Shown here: in pieces, positions 8,226-18,072 of the stretch
Layout: each line of letters opens with the position of its first letter
How positions within the stretch are numbered: the stretch's first letter is position 1
NCBI RefSeq assembly: GCF_000739735.1
Contig: NZ_BBJF01000018.1
Location: 62,001 to 126,000, forward strand
Origin: Paraburkholderia ginsengisoli NBRC 100965
Lineage (GTDB): Bacteria > Pseudomonadota > Gammaproteobacteria > Burkholderiales > Burkholderiaceae
Direction: 5' to 3'
Length of the DNA stretch: 64,000 nt
Made by a program: the position numbers and the translations under genes
Notes under the pieces: generated by a model
Told to the model about the DNA's origin: nothing
Seen by the model: only the letters and a program-made list of their open reading frames with translations
The model's database searches: none

Positions 8226-9041
8226 ATGAAAATTGCTTTTATCGGCGGCGGCAATATGGCCGCAGCGTTGATCGGCGGCCTCATCAAGCGCGGCATCGCC
8301 CCTACGGACCTCTACGCGATCGATCCCAACGAAGACGCGCGCAAGCGCAATGAGCAGCGATTCGGCATCCGCACGGGTGCGGCCGCTGACAGCGCGCTCG
8401 CCGAATACGACGCGGTCGTGCTGGCAGTGAAGCCGCAGATTCTGAAGAGTGTCGCCGAGGCGCTCGCGCCGCATCTGCAGGCGTCGCAACTGGCGATCAG
8501 CATCGTCGCGGGCATCCGTATGGGCGACATGTCGCGCTGGCTGAACGGCCACGGCCGCATCGTGCGCGTGATGCCGAATACGCCAGCGCTGATCGGCATG
8601 GGCGTGACCGGTCTCGTCGCCACCCCTACCGTCGACGAAGCGGGCCGCGCGCTCGCGTCGCAGGTGCTCGGCGCGGTCGGCGAAACGGTCTGGTTCGACG
8701 ACGAAGCGAAGATCGACGCGGTCACCGCGATTTCGGGCAGCGGCCCGGCCTACGTGTTCTATTTCATCGAAGCGTTGCAGGAAGCCGCGCGCCAGCTCGG
8801 CATGGATGAAGCGCAAGGCCGCGCGCTGGCCGTCGCGACCTTCACCGGCGCGGCGCAACTCGCGGCGAATTCCGACGAGCCGCCGAGCGTGCTGCGCGAA
8901 CGCGTGACATCGAAGGGAGGCACGACTGCGGCCGCGCTGACGTCGTTCGACGCGAGCGGCATCAAGGACGCGATCGTGCGCGGCGCGCTCGCCGCCGATG
9001 CGCGCGCGAAGGAAATGGGCGACGAGTTCGGCAAGCAGTGA
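8226..9041 (+). CDS. proC: Pyrroline-5-carboxylate reductase
   Basis: 271 residues. The N-terminal Rossmann motif FIGGGNMAAALI (about 5-16) binds NAD(P)H. VLAVKPQ, RVMPNTPA (about 115-122) and the C-terminal VTAISGSGPAYV plus TSKGGTTAAAL are the conserved P5CR signatures. The enzyme reduces pyrroline-5-carboxylate to proline in the last step of proline synthesis. It follows yggS in an apparent two-gene operon. The 234 bases up to the convergent ubiA hold a long-loop inverted repeat but no T tract. Confidence 0.96.
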   Translation: MKIAFIGGGNMAAALIGGLIKRGIAPTDLYAIDPNEDARKRNEQRFGIRTGAAADSALAEYDAVVLAVKPQILKSVAEALAPHLQASQLAISIVAGIRMGDMSRWLNGHGRIVRVMPNTPALIGMGVTGLVATPTVDEAGRALASQVLGAVGETVWFDDEAKIDAVTAISGSGPAYVFYFIEALQEAARQLGMDEAQGRALAVATFTGAAQLAANSDEPPSVLRERVTSKGGTTAAALTSFDASGIKDAIVRGALAADARAKEMGDEFGKQ

Positions 9042-9046
9042 GGGTC

Positions 9047-9087
9047 GTTTGACGGCGCGGCGCTCGCTTGCGCTTGCGACGTCAAAC
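9047..9087. repeat. Inverted repeat after proC
   Basis: GTTTGACG (9047-9054) pairs perfectly with CGTCAAAC (9080-9087) across a GC-rich 25-base loop, 6 bases after the proC stop. There is no T tract, so a simple intrinsic terminator is doubtful. The rest of the gap to ubiA (to 9275) shows nothing recognisable. Confidence 0.35.
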
Positions 9088-9275
9088 TCTCAGCGAGCGA
9101 GAAAGGAATTACGCCGCAGGACGCGGCGCCAGGGTGTGAATCGAGGCTGCGTCCACGCTATCTGAAGGCGTGCCCAAGTAGCGCGACGGCATTGAAACGA
9201 CGCGGCGCGCCGCTGAAAAAAGCCGCGGCAGTGCGGTACCAACAGGCCGCGCCCCAGGCAGGTCTTGCGCCGAAA

Positions 9276-10139
9276 TCAGAACGAAGCCACCGCGTAATGC
9301 GCGGCAATCCCGACAAACAACGCGCCGCCGAGCCAGTTGTTATGCCGGAACGCGGCGAAGCACGCCATCCGGTCGCGGTTGCGGATCAGCGTGTAGTGAT
9401 AGATCGCGCAGCCCGCCGCGGCTGCCCATCCCAGCCAGTACAGCACGCCGAAACCGAGCATCACGCCGATGCCGACATAAATCCCCAGCGTCACCGCATA
9501 GCACAGCATGATCGCGGCCACATCGAAGCGGCCGAACGTCAGCGCCGAGGTGCGGATGCCGATCTTGATGTCGTCGTCGCGATCGACCATCGCATATTCG
9601 GTGTCGTATGCGACCGACCAGAACACATTGGCCAGCAGCATCACCCAGGCGAGCATCGGCACGTGATCCTGAATCGCGGCGAACGCCATCGGAATGCCGA
9701 AGCCGAACGCAATGCCGAGATACGCCTGCGGAATTGCAAAGAAACGCTTGGTGAACGGATACGATCCGGCGACGAATAGCGCCGCCACCGACAGCTCCTT
9801 GGTCAACGTATTGAGCGGCAGGATCAGCAGAAACGCCAGCAACGACAAACCCGCGGCCAGCGCGACTGCTTCCCATGCCTTGATCTTGCCCGACGTGATC
9901 GGCCGGTTCTCGGTGCGCTTCACGAAGCGATCGAAATCGCGATCCGCATAGTCGTTGATCGCGCAGCCCGCCGAGCGCATCAGCACCGTGCCCAAGGTGA
10001 AGATCACCAGTAACGGCCAGGACGGATGACCGTCGGAGGCGATCCACAGCGCGTTGAGCGTCGGCCACAACAGCAGCAGGCTGCCGATCGGCTTGTCCAT
10101 GCGCACGAGGCGCAGATACAACGGAAGTCGGGCAAACAT
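9276..10139 (-). CDS. ubiA: 4-hydroxybenzoate octaprenyltransferase
   Basis: 287 residues, an integral membrane protein with about eight or nine hydrophobic segments. The two Asp-rich motifs that bind magnesium and prenyl diphosphate are present: NDYADRDFDRFVKRTENRP (about 68-86) and DTEYAMVDRDDDIKIGIR (about 193-210). GSLLLLWPTLNALW near the N-terminus is typical of UbiA. The enzyme attaches the polyprenyl chain to 4-hydroxybenzoate in ubiquinone synthesis. It is the last gene of a minus-strand block after dps, but a terminator between dps and ubiA argues that it has its own promoter. Confidence 0.95.
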   Translation of the reverse strand: MFARLPLYLRLVRMDKPIGSLLLLWPTLNALWIASDGHPSWPLLVIFTLGTVLMRSAGCAINDYADRDFDRFVKRTENRPITSGKIKAWEAVALAAGLSLLAFLLILPLNTLTKELSVAALFVAGSYPFTKRFFAIPQAYLGIAFGFGIPMAFAAIQDHVPMLAWVMLLANVFWSVAYDTEYAMVDRDDDIKIGIRTSALTFGRFDVAAIMLCYAVTLGIYVGIGVMLGFGVLYWLGWAAAAGCAIYHYTLIRNRDRMACFAAFRHNNWLGGALFVGIAAHYAVASF

Positions 10140-10271
10140 GGGCGGATTCGGTGAAGTCGATGATGGGCGAAGACGGTGCGGCTATTTTACGGGATGTGCG
10201 CGGGAGACAGCTTGCGCGCGGGCGCGGCGTCGACCACGCCACTCATTCGCACCGGTCGTCACCGGCGACAC

Positions 10272-10301
10272 AAACAAAAAAGCCTCCCGCAAAGGGAGGC
10301 T
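10272..10301 (-). terminator. Rho-independent terminator downstream of dps
   Basis: Read on the minus strand: stem AGCCTCCC / GGGAGGCT (10301-10294 and 10288-10281, 5-base loop), then six Ts and TTT. It lies about 78 bases past the dps stop and before ubiA. Confidence 0.9.
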
Positions 10302-10378
10302 CTGTGTCATTTCATTTCAGTGCTGCCGATGCAACGCCGGCGCCTGCATGAAGCGACTCGTTAGCGACGTGGCAACGC

Positions 10379-10873
10379 TCAGGCGAGCATCGAGCGCAGC
10401 ATCCACGCGGTCTTTTCGTGCGTTTGCATGCGTTGCGTCAGCAGGTCGGCGGTCGGTTCGTCGTTCGCGGCTTCCGTCGACGGGAAGATCGCGCGTGCGG
10501 TACGCACCACGGCTTCCTGGCCTTCCACCAGTTGGCGGATCATTTCTTCCGCGGCCGGCACGCCGTCCGCTTCCGGAATCGACGACAGTTTCGCGAAATC
10601 CTTGTAGCTGCCCGGCGCATGCACGCCCAGCGCGCGAATCCGTTCAGCGATCGAATCGACCGCGAGCGCCAGTTCGGTGTATTGCGTTTCGAACATCAGG
10701 TGCAGCGTGTTGAACATCGGGCCCGTCACGTTCCAGTGGAAGTTGTGGGTCTTCAGGTACAACGTGTAGGTGTCGGCGAGCAAACGCGACAGACCATCTG
10801 CAATTTTCTTGCGATCCTTGTCGCTGATTCCGATATTGACGTGCTGTACGGCTGCGGGTTCTTTCTTGGCCAT
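10379..10873 (-). CDS. dps: Dps-family ferritin-like DNA-binding protein
   Basis: 164 residues from the ATG at 10873, which follows the ribosome site GAAGGAG. The longer open frame to 10933 has no ribosome site. The ferroxidase ligands have the exact Dps spacing: H46 (in NFHWNVTG), H58, E62, D73 and E77 (in DSIAER). A lysine-bearing N-terminal tail (MAKKEP) could contact DNA. Dps oxidises and stores iron using peroxide, and shields DNA. It sits downstream of oxyR and catalase on the same strand, which fits OxyR-controlled peroxide defence. A terminator follows it. Confidence 0.96.
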   Translation of the reverse strand: MAKKEPAAVQHVNIGISDKDRKKIADGLSRLLADTYTLYLKTHNFHWNVTGPMFNTLHLMFETQYTELALAVDSIAERIRALGVHAPGSYKDFAKLSSIPEADGVPAAEEMIRQLVEGQEAVVRTARAIFPSTEAANDEPTADLLTQRMQTHEKTAWMLRSMLA

Positions 10874-11026
10874 GATGACTCCTTCGAAGAGTGATACGAA
10901 CCGGTCGGCAAAGTGACGGTTTGCGCGAGGCAAACGCGAAACATCGAACGCTCGACAGTTTAGCCTGGAAATTCGCTGCGTTCGCGTGACGCATGGCCAC
11001 TTGCCGCAGCGACGGCCAGGCTGCGA

Positions 11027-11188
11027 TCAGCCGCCCAGCGTGTGCTGCAACGCCTGCGCGACGATCACCGCCCACCCGCTCGCGACGATCACGAAACCCA
11101 TTGCCTTGCGCATTCTGAATGCCTGCTGCCATTGCGCGCCGCGTGCGGCCGGCGAGCCGCCCAGCGTGGCCATCATCATCTGAATCAT
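11027..11188 (-). CDS. Small hypothetical membrane protein between catalase and dps
   Basis: 53 residues from the ATG at 11188, preceded by GGGAG with 7-base spacing; the open frame reaches back to 11263 without another good ribosome site. A polar, basic segment (RGAQWQQAFRMRK) is followed by one hydrophobic span, about residues 34-49 (AMGFVIVASGWAVIVA), and a short tail, suggesting a single-pass inner-membrane peptide. It starts 81 bases after the catalase stop on the same strand, so it is probably on the catalase transcript. I do not recognise the family. The ribosome site and membrane segment support translation, but the ORF is short. Confidence 0.5.
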   Translation of the reverse strand: MIQMMMATLGGSPAARGAQWQQAFRMRKAMGFVIVASGWAVIVAQALQHTLGG

Positions 11189-11269
11189 GATCGTACTCCC
11201 GCGATTCATATCGATACCAGCGGGACGCCGATGCGCCCCGCTCTGCTGCATTGCTTCAACCACCGTTGC

Positions 11270-12724
11270 TCACTTTCTGCTGGTTTCCGCGAGTTCGGCC
11301 AGCGCGGCGATCACGCCTTCCGCATACGCCGGGTCGGCGCGGCGGAAATGCTCGATCTGACGCGCGACGATCTCCTGCGGCACGCCGTTGATATGCCGCG
11401 CGATGTTGCCGAACAGACGCTCACGCTGTGCCGCGTCGAACAGCGCGAACAGCATGCCCGGCTGCGTGTAGTAGTCGTCGTCCGCGCGATGGTCGTAGCG
11501 GTCCACCGTGCCCGCCGCCAGCGGTGGCTCCGACGCGCTCGGGTCCTGCGCGAAATCGCCGAAACGGTTTGGCTCGTAGTTCACGTTGCCGCCGAGATTG
11601 CCATCCGTGCGCATCGCGCCGTCGCGATGGAACGAATGCGGGTTCGGCACGCGCGACGCGTTCACCGGAATCTGATGGTGATTGATGCCGAGGCGGTAGC
11701 GTTGCGTGTCGCCGTACGAGAACAGGCGCCCTTGCAACAGACGGTCCGGCGAGAAGCCGATGCCCGGCACCACATTCGCCGGCGTGAACGCGGCCTGTTC
11801 GACGTCCGCGAAATAGTTCGCCGCGTTGCGGTTGAGTTCGATCGTGCCGACGTCGATCAGCGGATAGTCCTTCTGCGACCACACCTTCGTGATGTCGAAC
11901 GGATTGAAGCGATACTTCGCCGCGTCCGCCTCCGGCATCACCTGAATCGCGAAGCGCCACTTCGGGAAATTGCCGGCGTCGATGTTGCCGATCAGATCGC
12001 GCTGCGCGCTTTCACGGTCTTGCGCGACGACCTGCGCCGCTTCGGCATCGGTGAAGTTCTCGATGCCCTGCATCGACTTGAAGTGGAACTTCACCCAGAA
12101 GCGTTCGTTGTTCGCGTTGATGAACGAGTACGTGTGCGAGCCGAAGCCATGCATCTGCCGGTAGTTCTTCGGGATGCCACGGTCGCTCATCAGAATCGTC
12201 ACCTGATGCAACGACTCCGGATGACGCGACCAGAAGTCCCACGCGGCGACGTTGCTGCGCATGTTCGTGTACGGGTCGCGCTTTTGCGTGTGGATGAAGT
12301 CCGGAAACTTCAGCGGATCGCGAATGAAGAACACCGGTGTGTTATTGCCGACCACGTCCCAGTTGCCCTCTTCCGTATAGAACTTGATCGAGAAGCCGCG
12401 CACGTCGCGTTCCGCGTCGGCCGCGCCGCGCTCGCCCGCCACCGTCGAAAAGCGCATGAACAGCGCCGTTTCCTTGCCGACTGCCGCAAACACTTTCGCC
12501 TTCGTGTAGCGCGAGATGTCGTGCGTGACCTTCAGCGTGCCGAAGGCGCCCGAGCCTTTGGCGTGAACGCGGCGCTCGGGAATCACTTCGCGATCGAAGT
12601 GAGCGAGCTTTTCGAGCAGCCAGACGTCTTGCAGAACGACCGGGCCGCGCGCGCCGGCGGTCATCGAATTCTGGTTATCGACGACGGGTGCGCCGGCAGC
12701 GTTGGTGAGCGTGCGTTCGGACAT
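11270..12724 (-). CDS. Monofunctional haem catalase
   Basis: 484 residues, the length of small-subunit (clade 3) catalases. Catalytic His54 lies in ERRVHAKGSGAFG, Asn127 in VVGNNTPVFFIRDP, and the proximal haem ligand Tyr337 in RLFSYGDTQRYRLG. The enzyme dismutates hydrogen peroxide in the cytoplasm; there is no signal peptide. An AGGAG ribosome site precedes the ATG. It is followed by a small membrane peptide and dps, and preceded by oxyR. In several Burkholderia the gene at this position is the bifunctional katG; here a KatA-type enzyme takes its place. Confidence 0.95.
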   Translation of the reverse strand: MSERTLTNAAGAPVVDNQNSMTAGARGPVVLQDVWLLEKLAHFDREVIPERRVHAKGSGAFGTLKVTHDISRYTKAKVFAAVGKETALFMRFSTVAGERGAADAERDVRGFSIKFYTEEGNWDVVGNNTPVFFIRDPLKFPDFIHTQKRDPYTNMRSNVAAWDFWSRHPESLHQVTILMSDRGIPKNYRQMHGFGSHTYSFINANNERFWVKFHFKSMQGIENFTDAEAAQVVAQDRESAQRDLIGNIDAGNFPKWRFAIQVMPEADAAKYRFNPFDITKVWSQKDYPLIDVGTIELNRNAANYFADVEQAAFTPANVVPGIGFSPDRLLQGRLFSYGDTQRYRLGINHHQIPVNASRVPNPHSFHRDGAMRTDGNLGGNVNYEPNRFGDFAQDPSASEPPLAAGTVDRYDHRADDDYYTQPGMLFALFDAAQRERLFGNIARHINGVPQEIVARQIEHFRRADPAYAEGVIAALAELAETSRK

Positions 12725-12797
12725 GCGTAACTCCTGCGTGGTTTTTTATCGTGAGTGATCGAGGGGGCAGCGCGGCATAGATGCCGGGAGCCGTGCG

Positions 12798-12938
12798 TCA
12801 TGCGGACAAGGCCCGATCGACCAGCAACGACAACGCGACGGTGCGCATGCTCGGCGCCGGCGCGCTCACGCGGACAGCGCCAGCGCCGACCGATTGCGCG
12901 ACGAGCGCGTGGATTTGCTGCGGGTTCGGCTGCGTCAT
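12798..12938 (-). CDS. Small ORF upstream of catalase (46 residues), unrecognised
   Basis: The minus strand has a full AGGAGG five bases before ATG 12938, then 46 sense codons ending at TGA 12800-12798, 73 bases before the catalase start. The peptide begins MTQPNPQQIHALVAQ and ends SLLVDRALSA, with an alanine/valine-rich middle (VGAGAVRVSAPAPS). It lies between the AT-rich catalase promoter and catalase, so it would be the first ORF of that transcript. It could be a regulatory leader peptide or a small protein. No other gene overlaps it, so it is not a shadow. I do not recognise a family. Confidence 0.55.
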   Translation of the reverse strand: MTQPNPQQIHALVAQSVGAGAVRVSAPAPSMRTVALSLLVDRALSA

Positions 12939-12989
12939 GATTTCCTCCTGAGCCTTATCGAATAAGGGATCGAGCGATCCATGGAGGAA

Positions 12990-13054
12990 ACTATATCAAT
13001 ACTATTGAAATATAGTGTTTGATTAATTATATCTATTCAATAGGCGCTTGGACT
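12990..13054 (-). promoter_or_regulatory. AT-rich promoter region of the catalase transcript with OxyR-like half-sites
   Basis: A sharply AT-rich island in GC-rich DNA. On the minus strand there is a perfect TATAAT (13031-13026), with only AGTCCA at the 17-bp -35 position, as expected for an activator-dependent promoter. ATAG/CTAT tetramers occur at plus-strand starts 12991, 13002, 13012, 13033 and 13040. Several are about 10-11 or 21 bases apart, that is, on one helix face. OxyR recognises four such tetramers at about 11-base intervals, and oxyR is the adjacent gene. The spacing is not an exact match to the E. coli consensus. The remaining bases to the oxyR stop hold a stem (13082-13088 / 13097-13103). 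Confidence 0.6.
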
Positions 13055-13173
13055 TCCCCGACGCCACGCGCGCGCGCGCCGATGCGCCCGGCAGCCGGCG
13101 CATGATGCGGCGCCAGCTAGCGGACGGAGATAGAGCCGAAGAAGCGGGAGAAGTAGAAAAGGCGCGGCGTTGC

Positions 13174-14133
13174 CTAGTTAAGCGCGACCGGCAGATCGAG
13201 CTTCTTCACGCCCGGCAGATCGCAGGCGGCGATCGCGTCGCAAATGGCGTCGATCGCTGGCATGCGCGTGAAGCTCTTGCGCCACGCGAGCACGACGCGC
13301 CGATCCGGCACGGGTTCGTCGAACGCGACGTAGCTGAGCAGGCCGGCGTCGATGCCGGCCGCATGCGGCTTGACCTCGTGCACCGACATGCGCGGCAGCA
13401 CGGTAATGCCGACGCCGCTCGCGACCATATGGCGAATGGTCTCCAGCGACGAGCCTTCGAAGGTCTTCTGGATACCGTCCGCGTTCTGCGAAAAACGCAT
13501 CAGCTCCGGGCATACGCCCAGCACGTGGTCACGGAAGCAATGGCCGCTGCCGAGCAGCAGCATGGTTTCCTGCTTCAGATCGTCGGCGTCGATTTTCTTG
13601 CGGTTCTCCCACGCGTGGCCGGACGGCAGCGCGACGACGAACGGCTCGTCGTACAGCGGGCGCAGCATCAGACCCGTTTCGGGAAAAGGCAGCGCCATGA
13701 TGGCCACGTCGATTTCGCCCTGCTTGAGCAGTTCGATCAGCTTGAGCGTGTAATTTTCCTGCAGCATCAGCGGCATCTGCGGGACGCGCTTGATCATCTG
13801 CTTGACGAGCGTGGGCAGCAGGTACGGCCCGATCGTGTAGATCACGCCCAGGCGCAGCGGCCCGACCAGCGGGTCCTTGCCCTGCTTGGCGATTTCCTTG
13901 ATCGCGAGCGTCTGTTCGAGCACGCGCTGAGCCTGCGTGACGATCTGTTCGCCGATCGGCGTGACGCTAACTTCACTGGTGCCGCGCTCGAAAATCTGCA
14001 CGTTCAACTCGTCTTCAAGCTTCTTGATCGCGACCGACAACGTCGGCTGGCTGACGAAACACGCTTCGGCGGCCCGGCCGAAGTGCCGCTCGCGGGCAAC
14101 CGCCACGATGTATTTCAGTTCGGTGAGCGTCAT
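13174..14133 (-). CDS. oxyR: Hydrogen-peroxide-sensing LysR-type regulator OxyR
   Basis: 319 residues. An N-terminal winged helix-turn-helix (about 1-60, with FVSQPTLSVAIKKLED) is followed by a LysR substrate-domain fold. The two peroxide-sensing cysteines fall at exactly the E. coli numbers, C199 and C208, in GSGHCFRDHVLGVCPE, which identifies it as OxyR rather than a generic LysR protein. Oxidation forms a C199-C208 disulfide and activates transcription of defence genes. It lies between recG and the catalase-dps block on the same strand. Its own promoter contains ATAG/CTAT elements, consistent with autoregulation. Confidence 0.97.
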   Translation of the reverse strand: MTLTELKYIVAVARERHFGRAAEACFVSQPTLSVAIKKLEDELNVQIFERGTSEVSVTPIGEQIVTQAQRVLEQTLAIKEIAKQGKDPLVGPLRLGVIYTIGPYLLPTLVKQMIKRVPQMPLMLQENYTLKLIELLKQGEIDVAIMALPFPETGLMLRPLYDEPFVVALPSGHAWENRKKIDADDLKQETMLLLGSGHCFRDHVLGVCPELMRFSQNADGIQKTFEGSSLETIRHMVASGVGITVLPRMSVHEVKPHAAGIDAGLLSYVAFDEPVPDRRVVLAWRKSFTRMPAIDAICDAIAACDLPGVKKLDLPVALN

Positions 14134-14161
14134 TAGGGGACCAATCAGTGCGGTGAATTCG

Positions 14162-14200
14162 ATAGGTTCTAGTTATACACCTATAGGGTCGGTTCGCCAA
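14162..14200 (-). promoter_or_regulatory. oxyR promoter with ATAG/CTAT elements
   Basis: On the minus strand: TTGGCG (14200-14195), 17-bp spacer, TATAAC (14177-14172), about 38 bases before the oxyR ATG. CTATAG (14181-14186) lies in the spacer. An ATAGG...CCTAT inverted pair (plus-strand 14162-14166 and 14180-14184) straddles the -10, where a LysR-type protein would repress its own gene. Confidence 0.6.
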
Positions 14201-14301
14201 CCTCTGGTTTCCCGGCGTGCGCGCCATGCGTCGACGGAATTTTCCGATCGCCGCGCGCGTAGCGAGCGAAGTCAAACCCGCCACGCTTCATTCAAGCCTT
14301 C

Positions 14302-16716
<2,415 letters not shown>

Positions 16717-16876
16717 GGGCTGCTTCGCAAGTACAATATCGGCTGTCAAAGGGTTCGCCGCCGGCGGGGTTCGCTGCGTGCGCGCGGACTCGCGGGCCGC
16801 TCCGGCGTCCCGCAATCATAGCCGCCCGGCTCCGGCTTCGGCTCAATTCAGTCCCAATTCGCTTCCAGTCGTCCGC

Positions 16877-17932
16877 ATGTTTACGCTTTCCGATTTCGAT
16901 TTCGATCTGCCGCCCGAGCTGATCGCGCAAGTTGCACTGCCCGAGCGCAGTGCCAGCCGTCTGCTCGAAGTGGACAACACGGGCCACGCCGACGCCGCGC
17001 GGCTGATCGACCGCCGCTTCGCCGAGTTGCCCGAATGCATCGCGCCGGGCGATCTGCTGGTCTTCAACGATACCAAGGTCCTGAAGGCGCGCTTCCTCGG
17101 CCAGAAGGCCAGTGGCGGCAAGATCGAGGTGCTGGTGGAGCGTCTCACCGGCGAGCGCACGGCGCTCGCGCAGATCCGCGCGAGCAAGAGCCCGCAGCCG
17201 GGCACGACGATCCGTCTCGCGGATGCGTTCGACGTCACGATCGGCGAACGGGTCGAGCCGTTCTACACGCTGCATTTCCCCGACGACTGCCTGACGCTGA
17301 TCGAGCAGTTTGGCCGCCTGCCGCTGCCACCGTACATCGAACACGATCCCGACTCGACCGACGAGACCCGCTACCAGACCGTGTTCGCGCAGAATCCCGG
17401 CGCGGTCGCGGCGCCCACCGCCGGCCTGCATTTCGACGACGCGCTGCTCGCGCAACTCGACGCTCGCGGCGTGGAGCGCGCGACGCTCACGCTGCACGTC
17501 GGCGCGGGCACGTTCCAGCCGGTGCGGGTCGAGAATCTCGCCGAGCACAAGATGCACAGCGAGTGGTATCACCTGCCGCAGTCGCTCGCCGACAAGATCG
17601 CGGCAACCAAGGCACGCGGCAATCGCGTGATCGCGGTGGGCACGACCTCGATGCGCGCGCTCGAAGCCGCCGCGCGCGACGCCGAAGCCGCCGGCCGTCC
17701 GCTTGGCGCGGCCAGCACGGAAACCGACATTTTCATCACGCCGGGCTACAAATTCCGCGTGGTCGACCGGCTGGTGACGAATTTTCACTTGCCGAAGTCG
17801 ACGTTGCTGATGCTGGTGTCGGCGTTCGCCGGCATCGAAACGATTCGCGCGACGTATCGTCATGCGATCGAAGAGCGTTACCGGTTCTTCAGTTATGGCG
17901 ATGCAATGCTGTTGACGCGCCGCGACGTCTGA
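16877..17932 (+). CDS. queA: S-adenosylmethionine:tRNA ribosyltransferase-isomerase
   Basis: 351 residues beginning MFTLSDFDFDLPPELIAQ, the standard QueA N-terminus. The open frame extends far upstream, but only because it runs antisense to recG. Conserved motifs are LLVFNDTKVLKAR, AAPTAGLHFDDALL, HVGAGTFQPV and TNFHLPKSTLLMLVSAFAG. QueA transfers and isomerises the ribosyl group of SAM onto preQ1 in tRNA to make epoxyqueuosine, acting after Tgt, which is the next gene. It is divergent from recG with 160 bases between. Confidence 0.96.
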   Translation: MFTLSDFDFDLPPELIAQVALPERSASRLLEVDNTGHADAARLIDRRFAELPECIAPGDLLVFNDTKVLKARFLGQKASGGKIEVLVERLTGERTALAQIRASKSPQPGTTIRLADAFDVTIGERVEPFYTLHFPDDCLTLIEQFGRLPLPPYIEHDPDSTDETRYQTVFAQNPGAVAAPTAGLHFDDALLAQLDARGVERATLTLHVGAGTFQPVRVENLAEHKMHSEWYHLPQSLADKIAATKARGNRVIAVGTTSMRALEAAARDAEAAGRPLGAASTETDIFITPGYKFRVVDRLVTNFHLPKSTLLMLVSAFAGIETIRATYRHAIEERYRFFSYGDAMLLTRRDV

Positions 17933-18072
17933 GCCGAGCTGGCCGGGCCGATTGCCTCGCCAACTGAATAGCCGCTTCAACTTTTTTGCAGTTCCCTCAG
18001 CCGCCGCGAACTCTTCCGGCGGCGTTTCAACATTTGCGCCGGACTGTTCTCCGGTTGCCCAGGAGTGACTCA

